Assembly: GCA_037133475.1 (NCBI GenBank)
Contig: JBAXOB010000077.1
Location: 1 to 8,936 of the forward strand
DNA: 8,936 nucleotides
DNA from: CAIVAT01 sp037133475
Lineage (GTDB): Bacteria; Bacteroidota; Bacteroidia; Bacteroidales; FEN-979
Reading direction: 5' to 3'
The notes beneath the pieces were generated by a model that was not told where the DNA came from, did no database searches, and was given only the letters and a program-made list of their open reading frames with translations. Of the stretch, positions 1 through 6,167 are shown piece after piece; position 1 is the first letter of the stretch, and each line of letters starts with the position of its first letter. A program made the translations under genes and the position numbers.

Positions 1-1245
1 GCCGCCATCGACGGCTGGAACGCCGAAAGCAACGCCGCCAGCCTGCTCAGCGGACTGGGCATAAAGGAAGACCTTCACGGCAAACTGATGAGCGACCTCA
101 ACGGCCGCGACAAGGTCAAGGTGCTGCTGGCCCAGGCGCTCTTCGGCAAACCCGACAACCTCCTGCTCGACGAACCCACCAACGACCTCGACCTCGAAAC
201 AGTCAACTGGCTCGAGGGCTACCTGGCCAACTTCGACAATACCGTGCTGGTGGTTTCCCACGACCGCCACTTCCTCGACTCCATCTGCACCCATATCGTC
301 GATATCGACTTCGGCCGCGTGCAGCAGTTCCCGGGCAACTACAGCTTCTGGTACGAATCGAGCCAGCTGGCCCTGCGCCAGCAGATGGCCCAGAACAAGA
401 AGGCCGAGGAACGCAAAAAGGAGCTCCAGGAGTTCATCGCCCGCTTCAGCGCCAACGCCTCCAAATCGAAACAGACCACCAGCCGCAAAAAGATGATCGA
501 AAAGCTCAACATCGAAGAGATCAGGGCTTCCACCAGGAAATACCCGGGTATCATCTTCACCCCCGACCGCGAACCGGGCAACACCATCCTCGAGGTGACC
601 GGCCTCACCAAAACCGCCGACGACGGCACGCTGCTCTTTAAAAACATCAGCTTTACCATGCAGAAAGAGGACAAGGTGATCTTCCTCTCGCGCGACACCC
701 GCGCCATGACCGCCCTGTTCGAGATCATCAAGGGACACGACAAGGCCGACTCGGGTACCTTCGAGTGGGGACAGACCATCACCAAGGTCTACCTGCCGCT
801 GGAATATGAAAAACTCTTCCAGACCGACCTCAACCTCATGGACTGGCTCGGGCAGTTCTCGAGCGACACCACCGAAAACTACCTCCGCGGATTCCTCGGC
901 AAAATGCTCTTCTCGGGCGAGGAGATCTTTAAAAAGGCCAACGTGTTGTCGGGAGGGGAGAAGGTGCGCTGCATGATCGCACGCATGATGATACGCAACG
1001 CCAACGTGATGATGCTCGACACCCCCACCAACCACCTCGACCTCGAATCGATCCAGGCTTTTAACAACACCCTGATGAAATTCAAGGGCAACATCCTCAT
1101 GTCGTCGCATGACCACGCCTTTATCCAGACGGTGTGCAACCGCATCATCGAGATATCCCCCAAAGGAATGATCGATAAAAGAATGGAGTATGATGATTAT
1201 GTGACCGATGAGAAGATCAAGGAACAGAGGAACAGGCTTTATTAA
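1..1245 (+). CDS. ABC-F family ATPase, YkpA/YbiT type (5' end outside window)
   Basis: This is the last 414 residues of a two-cassette ABC-F protein. The frame is open from base 1, so the start and the first cassette's Walker A lie upstream, probably about 120 residues missing. Visible in the first cassette are a degenerate signature LNGRD (bases 97-111), an intact Walker B LLLDEPTNDLD and an H-loop SHDRHF. A basic helical linker follows (about 385-540). In the second cassette the Walker A position reads FLSRDTRAMT (682-711), lacking the P-loop glycines and lysine. The signature LSGGE is intact (946-960), Walker B reads MLDTPTNHLD with Thr for the catalytic Glu (1021-1023), and the H-loop is SSHDHAF. 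The tail ends MEYDDYVTDEKIKEQRNRLY, which from memory is YkpA-like. ABC-F proteins lack membrane segments and bind the ribosomal E site in the cytoplasm; the exact role here is unknown. The family call is firm, the subfamily likely. Confidence 0.93.
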   Translation, partial: AAIDGWNAESNAASLLSGLGIKEDLHGKLMSDLNGRDKVKVLLAQALFGKPDNLLLDEPTNDLDLETVNWLEGYLANFDNTVLVVSHDRHFLDSICTHIVDIDFGRVQQFPGNYSFWYESSQLALRQQMAQNKKAEERKKELQEFIARFSANASKSKQTTSRKKMIEKLNIEEIRASTRKYPGIIFTPDREPGNTILEVTGLTKTADDGTLLFKNISFTMQKEDKVIFLSRDTRAMTALFEIIKGHDKADSGTFEWGQTITKVYLPLEYEKLFQTDLNLMDWLGQFSSDTTENYLRGFLGKMLFSGEEIFKKANVLSGGEKVRCMIARMMIRNANVMMLDTPTNHLDLESIQAFNNTLMKFKGNILMSSHDHAFIQTVCNRIIEISPKGMIDKRMEYDDYVTDEKIKEQRNRLY

Positions 1246-1250
1246 AGTAT

Positions 1251-1551
1251 GAATATCGAATATTGAATATTGAATATCGAATATTGAATATTGAATATTG
1301 AATGCCGAATATTGAATATTAAAGGGAGAAGATTGATTGCCGGATAATGAATATCGAATATTGAAGGGTGAATATTGAATTTTGAGGAGCGAATATTGAA
1401 TATTGAAGGGCGAATATTGACTGCCGGATAATGAGTATCGAATATTGAAGATCGAACATTGAATATCGAATATTGAATGTCGAATAATGAGATTCGGATT
1501 TTGACAGCCGGATCGGGAATATAGAGGGTGGAATAAAGGAGATGGATTGAA
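1251..1551. repeat. Degenerate 7-bp tandem repeat array (GAATATT family)
   Basis: Forty-three consecutive 7-bp units can be laid out from 1251 to 1551 with no insertion or deletion breaking the phase. The consensus is GAATATT; 14 units match it exactly and 42 of 43 start with G. The array begins 5 bp after the ABC-F stop codon. Perfect units are concentrated at the left and disappear to the right. A higher-order period of 84 bp is visible, with related units at 1335, 1419 and 1503. There are no unique spacers, so this is not a CRISPR array. Function is unknown. It could be a selfish or slippage-generated minisatellite, or a spacer with a structural role. Confidence 0.93.
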
Positions 1552-1635
1552 TATTTGCGAAAATTGAAGTTGATGATATCCGGATATTTTCCCGGATTAC
1601 TGCGGGTAAAGATTCTGTAGCACTTTTTTGAATTG

Positions 1636-1691
1636 CCACGGGCTTCAGCCCGTGGACAGCAGGGATGGAGGTGCTCATGGGCTTTAGCCCA
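1636..1691. repeat. Pair of REP-like hairpins (GGGCTTYAGCCC core)
   Basis: Two near-identical palindromes lie 39 bp apart. The first, at 1636-1655, has an 8-bp perfect stem CCACGGGC/GCCCGTGG around TTCA. The second, at 1678-1691, has a 5-bp stem TGGGC/GCCCA around TTTA. Both share the core GGGCTTYAGCCC. Paired GC-rich palindromes of this kind in intergenic DNA resemble REP/BIME elements, which elsewhere are mobilised by RAYT (IS200-like) transposases. No such transposase is in this window. No T-tract follows either hairpin, so they are poor terminator candidates. Confidence 0.7.
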
Positions 1692-1825
1692 AAACTGTTT
1701 AACCTGGTACACACATCAGGTTATGGATTACTGGTTTTTCAGGGTTACCTGTGATTAACCGGGATGTTGCCTGCTGAATGCAGATATTATTGAATGTTAA
1801 TTTTTGAATGACCCTAGCCACTTTT
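1692..1825. other. Leader region of second ABC-F gene, no firm features
   Basis: This stretch between the REP-like pair and the second ABC-F gene shows no RNA gene or terminator. The nearest thing to a Bacteroidota -7 box is TAATTTTTG at 1798-1806, which has one base too many in the spacer of TAnnTTTG. I found no well-spaced TTG partner. If that box is used, transcription would start near or beyond the ATG at 1808, which would favour the ATG at 1826 as the start codon. The remaining sequence before the hairpins (1552-1635) also shows nothing beyond a 12-bp palindrome at 1576-1587. Confidence 0.4.
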
Positions 1826-3469
1826 ATGATTGCAGCCGAAGGACTGAGTGTTGAATTCGGGGGAACCACCCTCTTTAAAAATATATCCTTTGTCATCAAC
1901 GACAAGGACCGTATCGCCCTGATGGGGAAAAACGGGGCAGGGAAATCGACCCTGCTGAAGATCCTCGCCGGGGAGCGGCCGCCCACAAGCGGGCGGGTCT
2001 CCTCGCCCAAGGGCACCGTGATCGCCTACCTGCCGCAGCACCTGCTCACCAGCGATTCTCGCACGGTATTCGAAGAGGCTTCGCAGGCCTTTGCCGCCAC
2101 CTTCGTGATGAAGGAGCGCATCGCCGAGCTCAACGAACAGCTCACCACCCGCACCGACTACGAATCGGAAGAGTACTACGCCATCATCGAGGAGGTGTCG
2201 CACCTGAGCGAGAAGTTTTATTCCATCGCCGATATCAACTACGATGCCGAAATCGAAAAGATCTTGCTCGGTCTTGGCTTCCTGCGTACCGATTTCACCA
2301 GGCCCACCGGCGAATTCAGCGGGGGATGGCGCATGCGCATCGAGCTGGCCAAGATCCTGCTGCAAAACCCCGATCTGATCCTGCTCGACGAACCCACCAA
2401 CCACATGGACATCGAATCGGTGCAGTGGCTCGAGGAGTTCCTGGTCAACAGCGCCAAAGCGGTGATCGTCATCTCGCACGACAGGGCCTTTGTCGACAAT
2501 ATCACCACCCGCACCATCGAGGTGACCATGGGGCGTATATACGACTACAAGGTAAACTACACGGCCTACCAACAGCTGCGGATAGAACGGCGCCAGCAGC
2601 AGCAGAAAAAGTTTGACGAACAGCAGAAGATGATTGCCGAAACGCAGGAGTTCATCGAGCGGTTCAAGGGGACCTACAGCAAAACGCTGCAGGTGCAGTC
2701 GCGGGTGAAGATGCTCGAGAAGCTCGAACTTGTCGAGATCGACGAGGAGGATAATTCAGCCCTCCGGCTGAAATTCCCGCCATCACCGCGTTCGGGAAGC
2801 TACCCGCTGATCCTGAGCGGCCTGGAAAAAAGCTACGGCAGCCATACGGTCTTTTCCGATGTCTCGCTCAGCATCGAACGGGGCGAACGGGTTGCCTTTG
2901 TCGGGAAAAACGGCGAGGGGAAATCGACCCTGGTCAGGGCCATCATGGGTGAAAAGGGCTACCAGGGAACCCTTACGGTCGGCCACAACATCATGATCGG
3001 CTACTTTGCCCAGAACCAGGCCTCGATGCTCGACGAGAACATCACGGTATTCCAGACCATCGACGATGCCGCAAAGGGCGACATCCGGGCCAAGATCAGG
3101 GATATCCTGGGCGCCTTTATGTTTGGCGGGGAGCTCTCCTCCAACAAGGTGAAAACCCTCTCGGGCGGCGAACGCACGCGCCTGGCCATGATCAAGCTGC
3201 TGCTCGAACCGGTGAACCTGCTGATCTTAGATGAACCTACCAATCACCTCGACCTTAAGACCAAGGACATTCTCAAATCGGCCCTGCAGGATTACGACGG
3301 CACCATGATCCTGGTGTCGCACGACCGCGACTTCCTCGACGGACTGGTGAACAAGGTGTTCGAATTCGGCAACAAACGGGTCAAAGAGCATCTCGGCGAC
3401 ATCCACAGCTTCCTGCAGAAGAAAAAAATGGAAAACCTGCGCGAACTGGAGCGGACCGTCAAACTTTAA
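1826..3469 (+). CDS. ABC-F family ATP-binding cassette protein, FSGGW type
   Basis: A complete 547-residue soluble ABC-F protein with two intact cassettes. Cassette 1 has Walker A GKNGAGKS (residues 34-41), signature FSGGW (164-168), Walker B with D188 and E189, and an H-loop SHDRAF. A long Gln/Lys-rich helical linker follows (about 245-320) and contains the QVQSRVKMLEKLE stretch that in ABC-F proteins contacts the P-site tRNA. Cassette 2 has Walker A GKNGEGKS (360-367), signature LSGGE (445-449), Walker B D469/E470 and an H-loop SHDRDF. Both ATP sites look catalytically competent. The family acts on the ribosome as translation factors or antibiotic-protection proteins; which applies here cannot be told. 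I chose the ATG at 1826 over 1808 because MIAAEGLSVEFGG matches the usual family N-terminus. The protein ends soon after cassette 2 without the C-terminal coiled coil seen in Uup-like members. Confidence 0.95.
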   Translation: MIAAEGLSVEFGGTTLFKNISFVINDKDRIALMGKNGAGKSTLLKILAGERPPTSGRVSSPKGTVIAYLPQHLLTSDSRTVFEEASQAFAATFVMKERIAELNEQLTTRTDYESEEYYAIIEEVSHLSEKFYSIADINYDAEIEKILLGLGFLRTDFTRPTGEFSGGWRMRIELAKILLQNPDLILLDEPTNHMDIESVQWLEEFLVNSAKAVIVISHDRAFVDNITTRTIEVTMGRIYDYKVNYTAYQQLRIERRQQQQKKFDEQQKMIAETQEFIERFKGTYSKTLQVQSRVKMLEKLELVEIDEEDNSALRLKFPPSPRSGSYPLILSGLEKSYGSHTVFSDVSLSIERGERVAFVGKNGEGKSTLVRAIMGEKGYQGTLTVGHNIMIGYFAQNQASMLDENITVFQTIDDAAKGDIRAKIRDILGAFMFGGELSSNKVKTLSGGERTRLAMIKLLLEPVNLLILDEPTNHLDLKTKDILKSALQDYDGTMILVSHDRDFLDGLVNKVFEFGNKRVKEHLGDIHSFLQKKKMENLRELERTVKL

Positions 3470-3584
3470 GGAATCCGGAGTTATTGACGCAATCTCATCC
3501 TTGTTAATCATGATGCCCGGAAGGTAACGCTTTACAGATTATTCCGGCGCATTGCAATTTCTTCCTTAATTCCCATGGTTGTCG

Positions 3585-3592
3585 TAAATTTG
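3585..3592 (+). promoter_or_regulatory. Bacteroidota -7 box before the VOC gene
   Basis: TAAATTTG matches the Bacteroidota -7 consensus TAnnTTTG exactly and lies 20 bp before the ATG at 3613, giving a short leader. The -33 TTG is not clear: the bases about 20 bp upstream read TTTCTTCC. This makes it a moderate promoter candidate. Confidence 0.55.
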
Positions 3593-3612
3593 CGGCGGAA
3601 ACAGCTGTAGTT

Positions 3613-3960
3613 ATGACAAATTACAAATACCACCACCTGGGTATCCCGACGAAAACGCCGGTAAAGGGCGAGAAATACCTGGCTGCCTACAAAGTATATC
3701 ACTGCGGATACGAGGAGAGCGAATTCGGCATCGAATGGATGCGCTACGAAGAGGGGTGCAACCTCCCCGAGATTGTGAAAACTGTTCCGCATGTAGCCTT
3801 TGAAGTGGAGGATATCCATGAGGCCATCAGGGGCAAAAAGGTGATCATCGAACCCAACAGCCCGTCGGAGGGAAACATCGTCGCCTTTATCGAGGAAAAC
3901 GGCGCACCCATAGAGTTTATCCAGGTTTCCGCGACAAAGGATCCAGCCCCTGACAATTAG
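3613..3960 (+). CDS. VOC superfamily (glyoxalase-fold) protein
   Basis: A 115-residue cytosolic protein with the two-module pattern of the vicinal-oxygen-chelate fold. The first module starts YKYHHLGIPT, and the second starts VPHVAFEVEDI and ends NGAPIEFIQV. His8, His60 and Glu101 fall at positions where VOC enzymes place metal ligands, so a divalent-metal site is plausible. Length fits a single-domain VOC protein that would form its active site as a dimer. Members include glyoxalase I, methylmalonyl-CoA epimerase, dioxygenases and resistance proteins; nothing seen selects among them. It has no signal peptide. The start at 3613 is supported by the -7 box at 3585-3592. A 99-bp gap containing a repeat array separates it from hydF, so joint transcription is possible but unproven. 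Confidence 0.82.
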   Translation: MTNYKYHHLGIPTKTPVKGEKYLAAYKVYHCGYEESEFGIEWMRYEEGCNLPEIVKTVPHVAFEVEDIHEAIRGKKVIIEPNSPSEGNIVAFIEENGAPIEFIQVSATKDPAPDN

Positions 3961-3976
3961 TGTCCTAGCATTAATC

Positions 3977-4046
3977 ATCCGAAATCTGAAATCCGAAATC
4001 CGTTATTCAACATTCAATATTCATTATTCGATATTCATCATTCAAT
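3977..4046. repeat. Second 7-bp tandem array, inverted relative to the first
   Basis: Ten 7-bp units run in unbroken phase from 3977 to 4046. The first four are ATCCGAA-like (ATCCGAA, ATCTGAA, ATCCGAA, ATCCGTT). The next six are ATTCAAT-like (ATTCAAC, ATTCAAT, ATTCATT, ATTCGAT, ATTCATC, ATTCAAT). The latter six are the reverse complement of the GAATATT family at 1251-1551, so the two arrays face each other in opposite orientation around the second ABC-F and VOC genes. The array ends 13 bp before the hydF start codon, where a ribosome-binding leader would lie. Confidence 0.85.
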
Positions 4047-4059
4047 TTTATTTAACAGA

Positions 4060-5289
4060 ATGGCCAAATCCCGCGACACAAAGCCCCATATCGGCATCTT
4101 CGGCAGAAGGAATAATGGAAAAAGCTCCCTCATCAATGCCCTTACGGGACAGGAAATTGCCATCGTGTCGGAGGTTGCCGGCACCACGACCGACCCTGTG
4201 AAGAAGTCGATCGAGATCGGCGGCATCGGTCCCGTGGTGGTGATCGATACGGCCGGCATCGACGACAGCGGCGAACTGGGGCTGAAACGTATCGGCAAGA
4301 CCAACGAGGTGATGAAGATCATCGACATGGCTATCCTGGTGATCGCCCACAACGAATTCGACGATCCCGAGAAACAGCTGATCCGCGATTTCAAGGCCGG
4401 CGACCTGCCCTTCCTGGTCATCCACAACAAGTCGGACGAAGAGACGATCACGCCGGCCCTGTCCTCGGTGATCCGCGAAAAATATGATGTTCCGGTGATC
4501 GGGTTCAACGCGCTCAGCCCGGACAACCTGGAGGAGCTGGTCAACCTCATCCGGGAGACCATTCCTGAAACAGCATTCACGAAGCAAACGCTGGTGGGCG
4601 ACCTGATCTCCTACGGGGATGTGGTGCTGCTGATCACCCCCATCGACATCGAAGCCCCGGAGGGGAGGATGATCCTGCCCCAGGTGCAGGTGATCCGCGA
4701 TGTGCTCGACCACGACGGCATTGCCGTGGTATGCAAGGAGCGCGAAGTGGACAGTTTCCTGCGGAAGATGAATCCCAAACCGGCGCTGGTGGTCACCGAC
4801 AGCCAGGTGTTCCCCAAGGCCGACGCTGCCATCCCCAGGGATATTCCCCTTACCAGCTTCAGCATCGTGCTGGCCAGGCAGAAAGGCGATTTTGCAAGTT
4901 ATATGAAGGGAACTCCGCATTTGTCCAACCTTCGCGACGGCGACCGGCTGCTGATCCTCGAATCGTGCACCCATCACGTTTCATGCGACGATATCGGCAG
5001 GGTGAAGATACCCCGCTGGCTGAATAATTTCTCCGGAAAAAAACTGGAATATGACGTGGTGTCAGGGTTAAGTTCCATCCAGCGGCCCATCACCGATTAC
5101 GCGATGGTGATCCAGTGCGGCGGCTGCATGATCACCCGCAAACAGCTGCACAACAGGCTGAAACCTGCCATCGATGCCGGGATTCCCGTTACCAACTACG
5201 GCATGGCCATAGCCTATATTCATGGGATATATAACAGGGCGATTGCTCCTTTTACAGGGAAAAAGGGGGATGGGGTTGATTATCTTTAG
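4060..5289 (+). CDS. hydF: [FeFe] hydrogenase H-cluster maturation GTPase HydF
   Basis: A 409-residue protein, the usual HydF length. HydF is the scaffold that receives the 2Fe subcluster made with HydE and HydG and delivers it to apo-[FeFe]-hydrogenase in the cytoplasm. The N-terminal GTPase domain shows G1 GRRNNGKS (15-22), a switch I stretch GTTTDP (41-46), G3 DTAG (63-66) and G4 NKSD (123-126). A dimerisation domain follows. The C-terminal iron-sulfur domain has CTH at 303-305 and QCGGC at 352-356, giving CxH-X46-QCxxC, where the usual motif is CxH...HCxxC. The three cysteines are present; the histidine before the second pair is Gln352. The end IPVTNYGMAIAYIHGI is also family-typical. No hydE, hydG or hydrogenase gene is in the window. 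The start follows the inverted heptamer array directly; no -7 box was found there. Confidence 0.95.
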   Translation: MAKSRDTKPHIGIFGRRNNGKSSLINALTGQEIAIVSEVAGTTTDPVKKSIEIGGIGPVVVIDTAGIDDSGELGLKRIGKTNEVMKIIDMAILVIAHNEFDDPEKQLIRDFKAGDLPFLVIHNKSDEETITPALSSVIREKYDVPVIGFNALSPDNLEELVNLIRETIPETAFTKQTLVGDLISYGDVVLLITPIDIEAPEGRMILPQVQVIRDVLDHDGIAVVCKEREVDSFLRKMNPKPALVVTDSQVFPKADAAIPRDIPLTSFSIVLARQKGDFASYMKGTPHLSNLRDGDRLLILESCTHHVSCDDIGRVKIPRWLNNFSGKKLEYDVVSGLSSIQRPITDYAMVIQCGGCMITRKQLHNRLKPAIDAGIPVTNYGMAIAYIHGIYNRAIAPFTGKKGDGVDYL

Positions 5290-5336
5290 GCAACCGGAAG
5301 TAGGCAACAGGCAACAGGCAACAGGCAACAGGCAGC
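5288..5336. repeat. Third 7-bp tandem array (AGGCAAC) at the hydF 3' end
   Basis: Seven units in 7-bp phase: AGGCAAC, CGGAAGT, then AGGCAAC four times in a row (5302-5329), then AGGCAGC. The first unit overlaps the last two bases of the hydF TAG stop codon. It occupies most of the 64-bp gap between the convergent 3' ends of hydF and the dehydrogenase gene. No terminator hairpin with a T-tract was seen in that gap. Confidence 0.9.
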
Positions 5337-5353
5337 AGGGTCGTCAGTTGTTG

Positions 5354-6058
5354 TTAGGGTACGGACATTGAGACTGGGACTACTTTGCCGTTGAAGTATT
5401 TGGGTCCGTTGATGCAGAAGTCGCCGATAAAGTGGGCGATCTGGGCGGGGTTCTGCAGGGCTTTGGCACCGGGAAAGGCCTTTGTGAACATCTCGGTTTG
5501 TACTGCGCCAAGTGCAAGGCAGTTGACGGTGATCTCCTGTTCGGCAAGTTCCTCGGCAAGAGCCTCGGTGAGGATGGCCAGCGCTCCCTTGCTGGCGCTG
5601 TAGGCGGCCAGCCCGGGGAACTTCTTGCTGCCCTGCACTCCACCGATACTGCCGATGTTGACCACGTGGGCTCCCTTGTTGAGCATGGGAAGCAGCGCCT
5701 GGGTCAGGAAAAAGGGGGCTTTCACATTTACATTAAAGGTGTCGTCGAAATTTACCAGGTCGGTTTTCCCGAAGGGTTTGTTGATCAGCTTTCCCGCGTT
5801 GTTAACCAGCACATCGCATTTATGGATGATCGTCTCCAGCCGCTGTGCGATAAAGGGGTAAAATTCAAACTGGTTCAGGTCGAACTCATAGGGGGTTACC
5901 TTGGCTTCGGGGTACAGTTTGATACATTCGGCAACCAGCTCTTTCAGGGATTTTCCATTGCGCGAAATCGCCACGATATGATTCTGCTTATGTTTGGCTA
6001 ACACCTTAACAAGTTCGAAGCCGATGCCTTTGCCGGCCCCGGTTATAATGATGTTCAT
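5354..6058 (-). CDS. SDR family NAD(P)-dependent oxidoreductase
   Basis: A complete 234-residue classical short-chain dehydrogenase/reductase, cytosolic, with a Rossmann fold. The cofactor loop TGAGKGIG is at residues 6-13 and NNAG at 86-89. The catalytic tetrad is Asn111, Ser137, Tyr153 and Lys157 (in YSASK). Arg33 just after the second strand hints at NADPH preference, as an inference. Length is near the classical SDR norm of about 250, slightly short at the substrate-binding end. The substrate cannot be predicted; the family includes acyl-carrier-protein reductases, sugar and steroid dehydrogenases. It is transcribed toward hydF and away from the T9SS cargo gene. A minus-strand -7 box lies 52 bp upstream of its ATG, so it is probably a single-gene unit. 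Confidence 0.93.
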   Translation of the reverse strand: MNIIITGAGKGIGFELVKVLAKHKQNHIVAISRNGKSLKELVAECIKLYPEAKVTPYEFDLNQFEFYPFIAQRLETIIHKCDVLVNNAGKLINKPFGKTDLVNFDDTFNVNVKAPFFLTQALLPMLNKGAHVVNIGSIGGVQGSKKFPGLAAYSASKGALAILTEALAEELAEQEITVNCLALGAVQTEMFTKAFPGAKALQNPAQIAHFIGDFCINGPKYFNGKVVPVSMSVP

Positions 6059-6104
6059 AAAATGCTGCGTTAAATTGATAAAAAGTGATGAATTCTATTT
6101 TGAA

Positions 6105-6138
6105 TTGGTCAAATATAGACAACTTTTCAATAACTTTG
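6105..6138 (+). promoter_or_regulatory. Promoter of the T9SS cargo gene
   Basis: A -7 box TAACTTTG at 6131-6138 matches TAnnTTTG exactly and sits 29 bp before the ATG at 6168. A TTG at 6105-6107 is a possible -33 element, although the 23-bp spacer is a little longer than the usual 19-21. It overlaps the divergent SDR promoter. Confidence 0.6.
6110..6117 (-). promoter_or_regulatory. Minus-strand -7 box for the SDR gene
   Basis: On the minus strand this reads TATATTTG, an exact TAnnTTTG match, 52 bp before the SDR start codon at 6058. I found no TTG at the preferred 19-21 bp upstream on that strand. Only the box match and its position support it. Confidence 0.5.
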
Positions 6139-6167
6139 CCACCTGAACCCTAACCAAATTTAACCAC

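Noticed and set aside
1251..1551. CRISPR-like array
   Set aside because: Units are 7 bp with no unique spacers and there are no cas genes.
1576..1587. 12-bp palindrome ATATCCGGATAT
   Set aside because: Too short and isolated to call an operator; no second copy in a regulatory position was seen.
1242..1714. Two long minus-strand open frames with YSIFNIQ-like repeats
   Set aside because: Both are by-products of the heptamer array, which has no stop codons in any minus-strand frame; no promoter or recognisable domain.
1808..1825. Upstream ATG at 1808 as start of the second ABC-F protein
   Set aside because: It would add MTLATF before the normal family N-terminus, and the near -7 box at 1798-1806 lies too close for it to be transcribed.
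1814..2572. 252-codon minus-strand frame inside the second ABC-F gene
   Set aside because: It is a shadow of a GC-rich gene whose plus-strand product has every ABC-F motif.
3470..3584. Possible terminator after the second ABC-F gene
   Set aside because: No stable stem followed by a T-tract could be found in this gap.
4048..4977. 309-codon minus-strand frame opposite hydF
   Set aside because: Composition is skewed to His/Asp/Gly/Val as expected for the complement of GC-rich coding DNA; hydF is certain in this interval.
5432..6001. 189-codon plus-strand frame opposite the SDR gene
   Set aside because: Antisense shadow; the minus-strand product has the full SDR catalytic tetrad.
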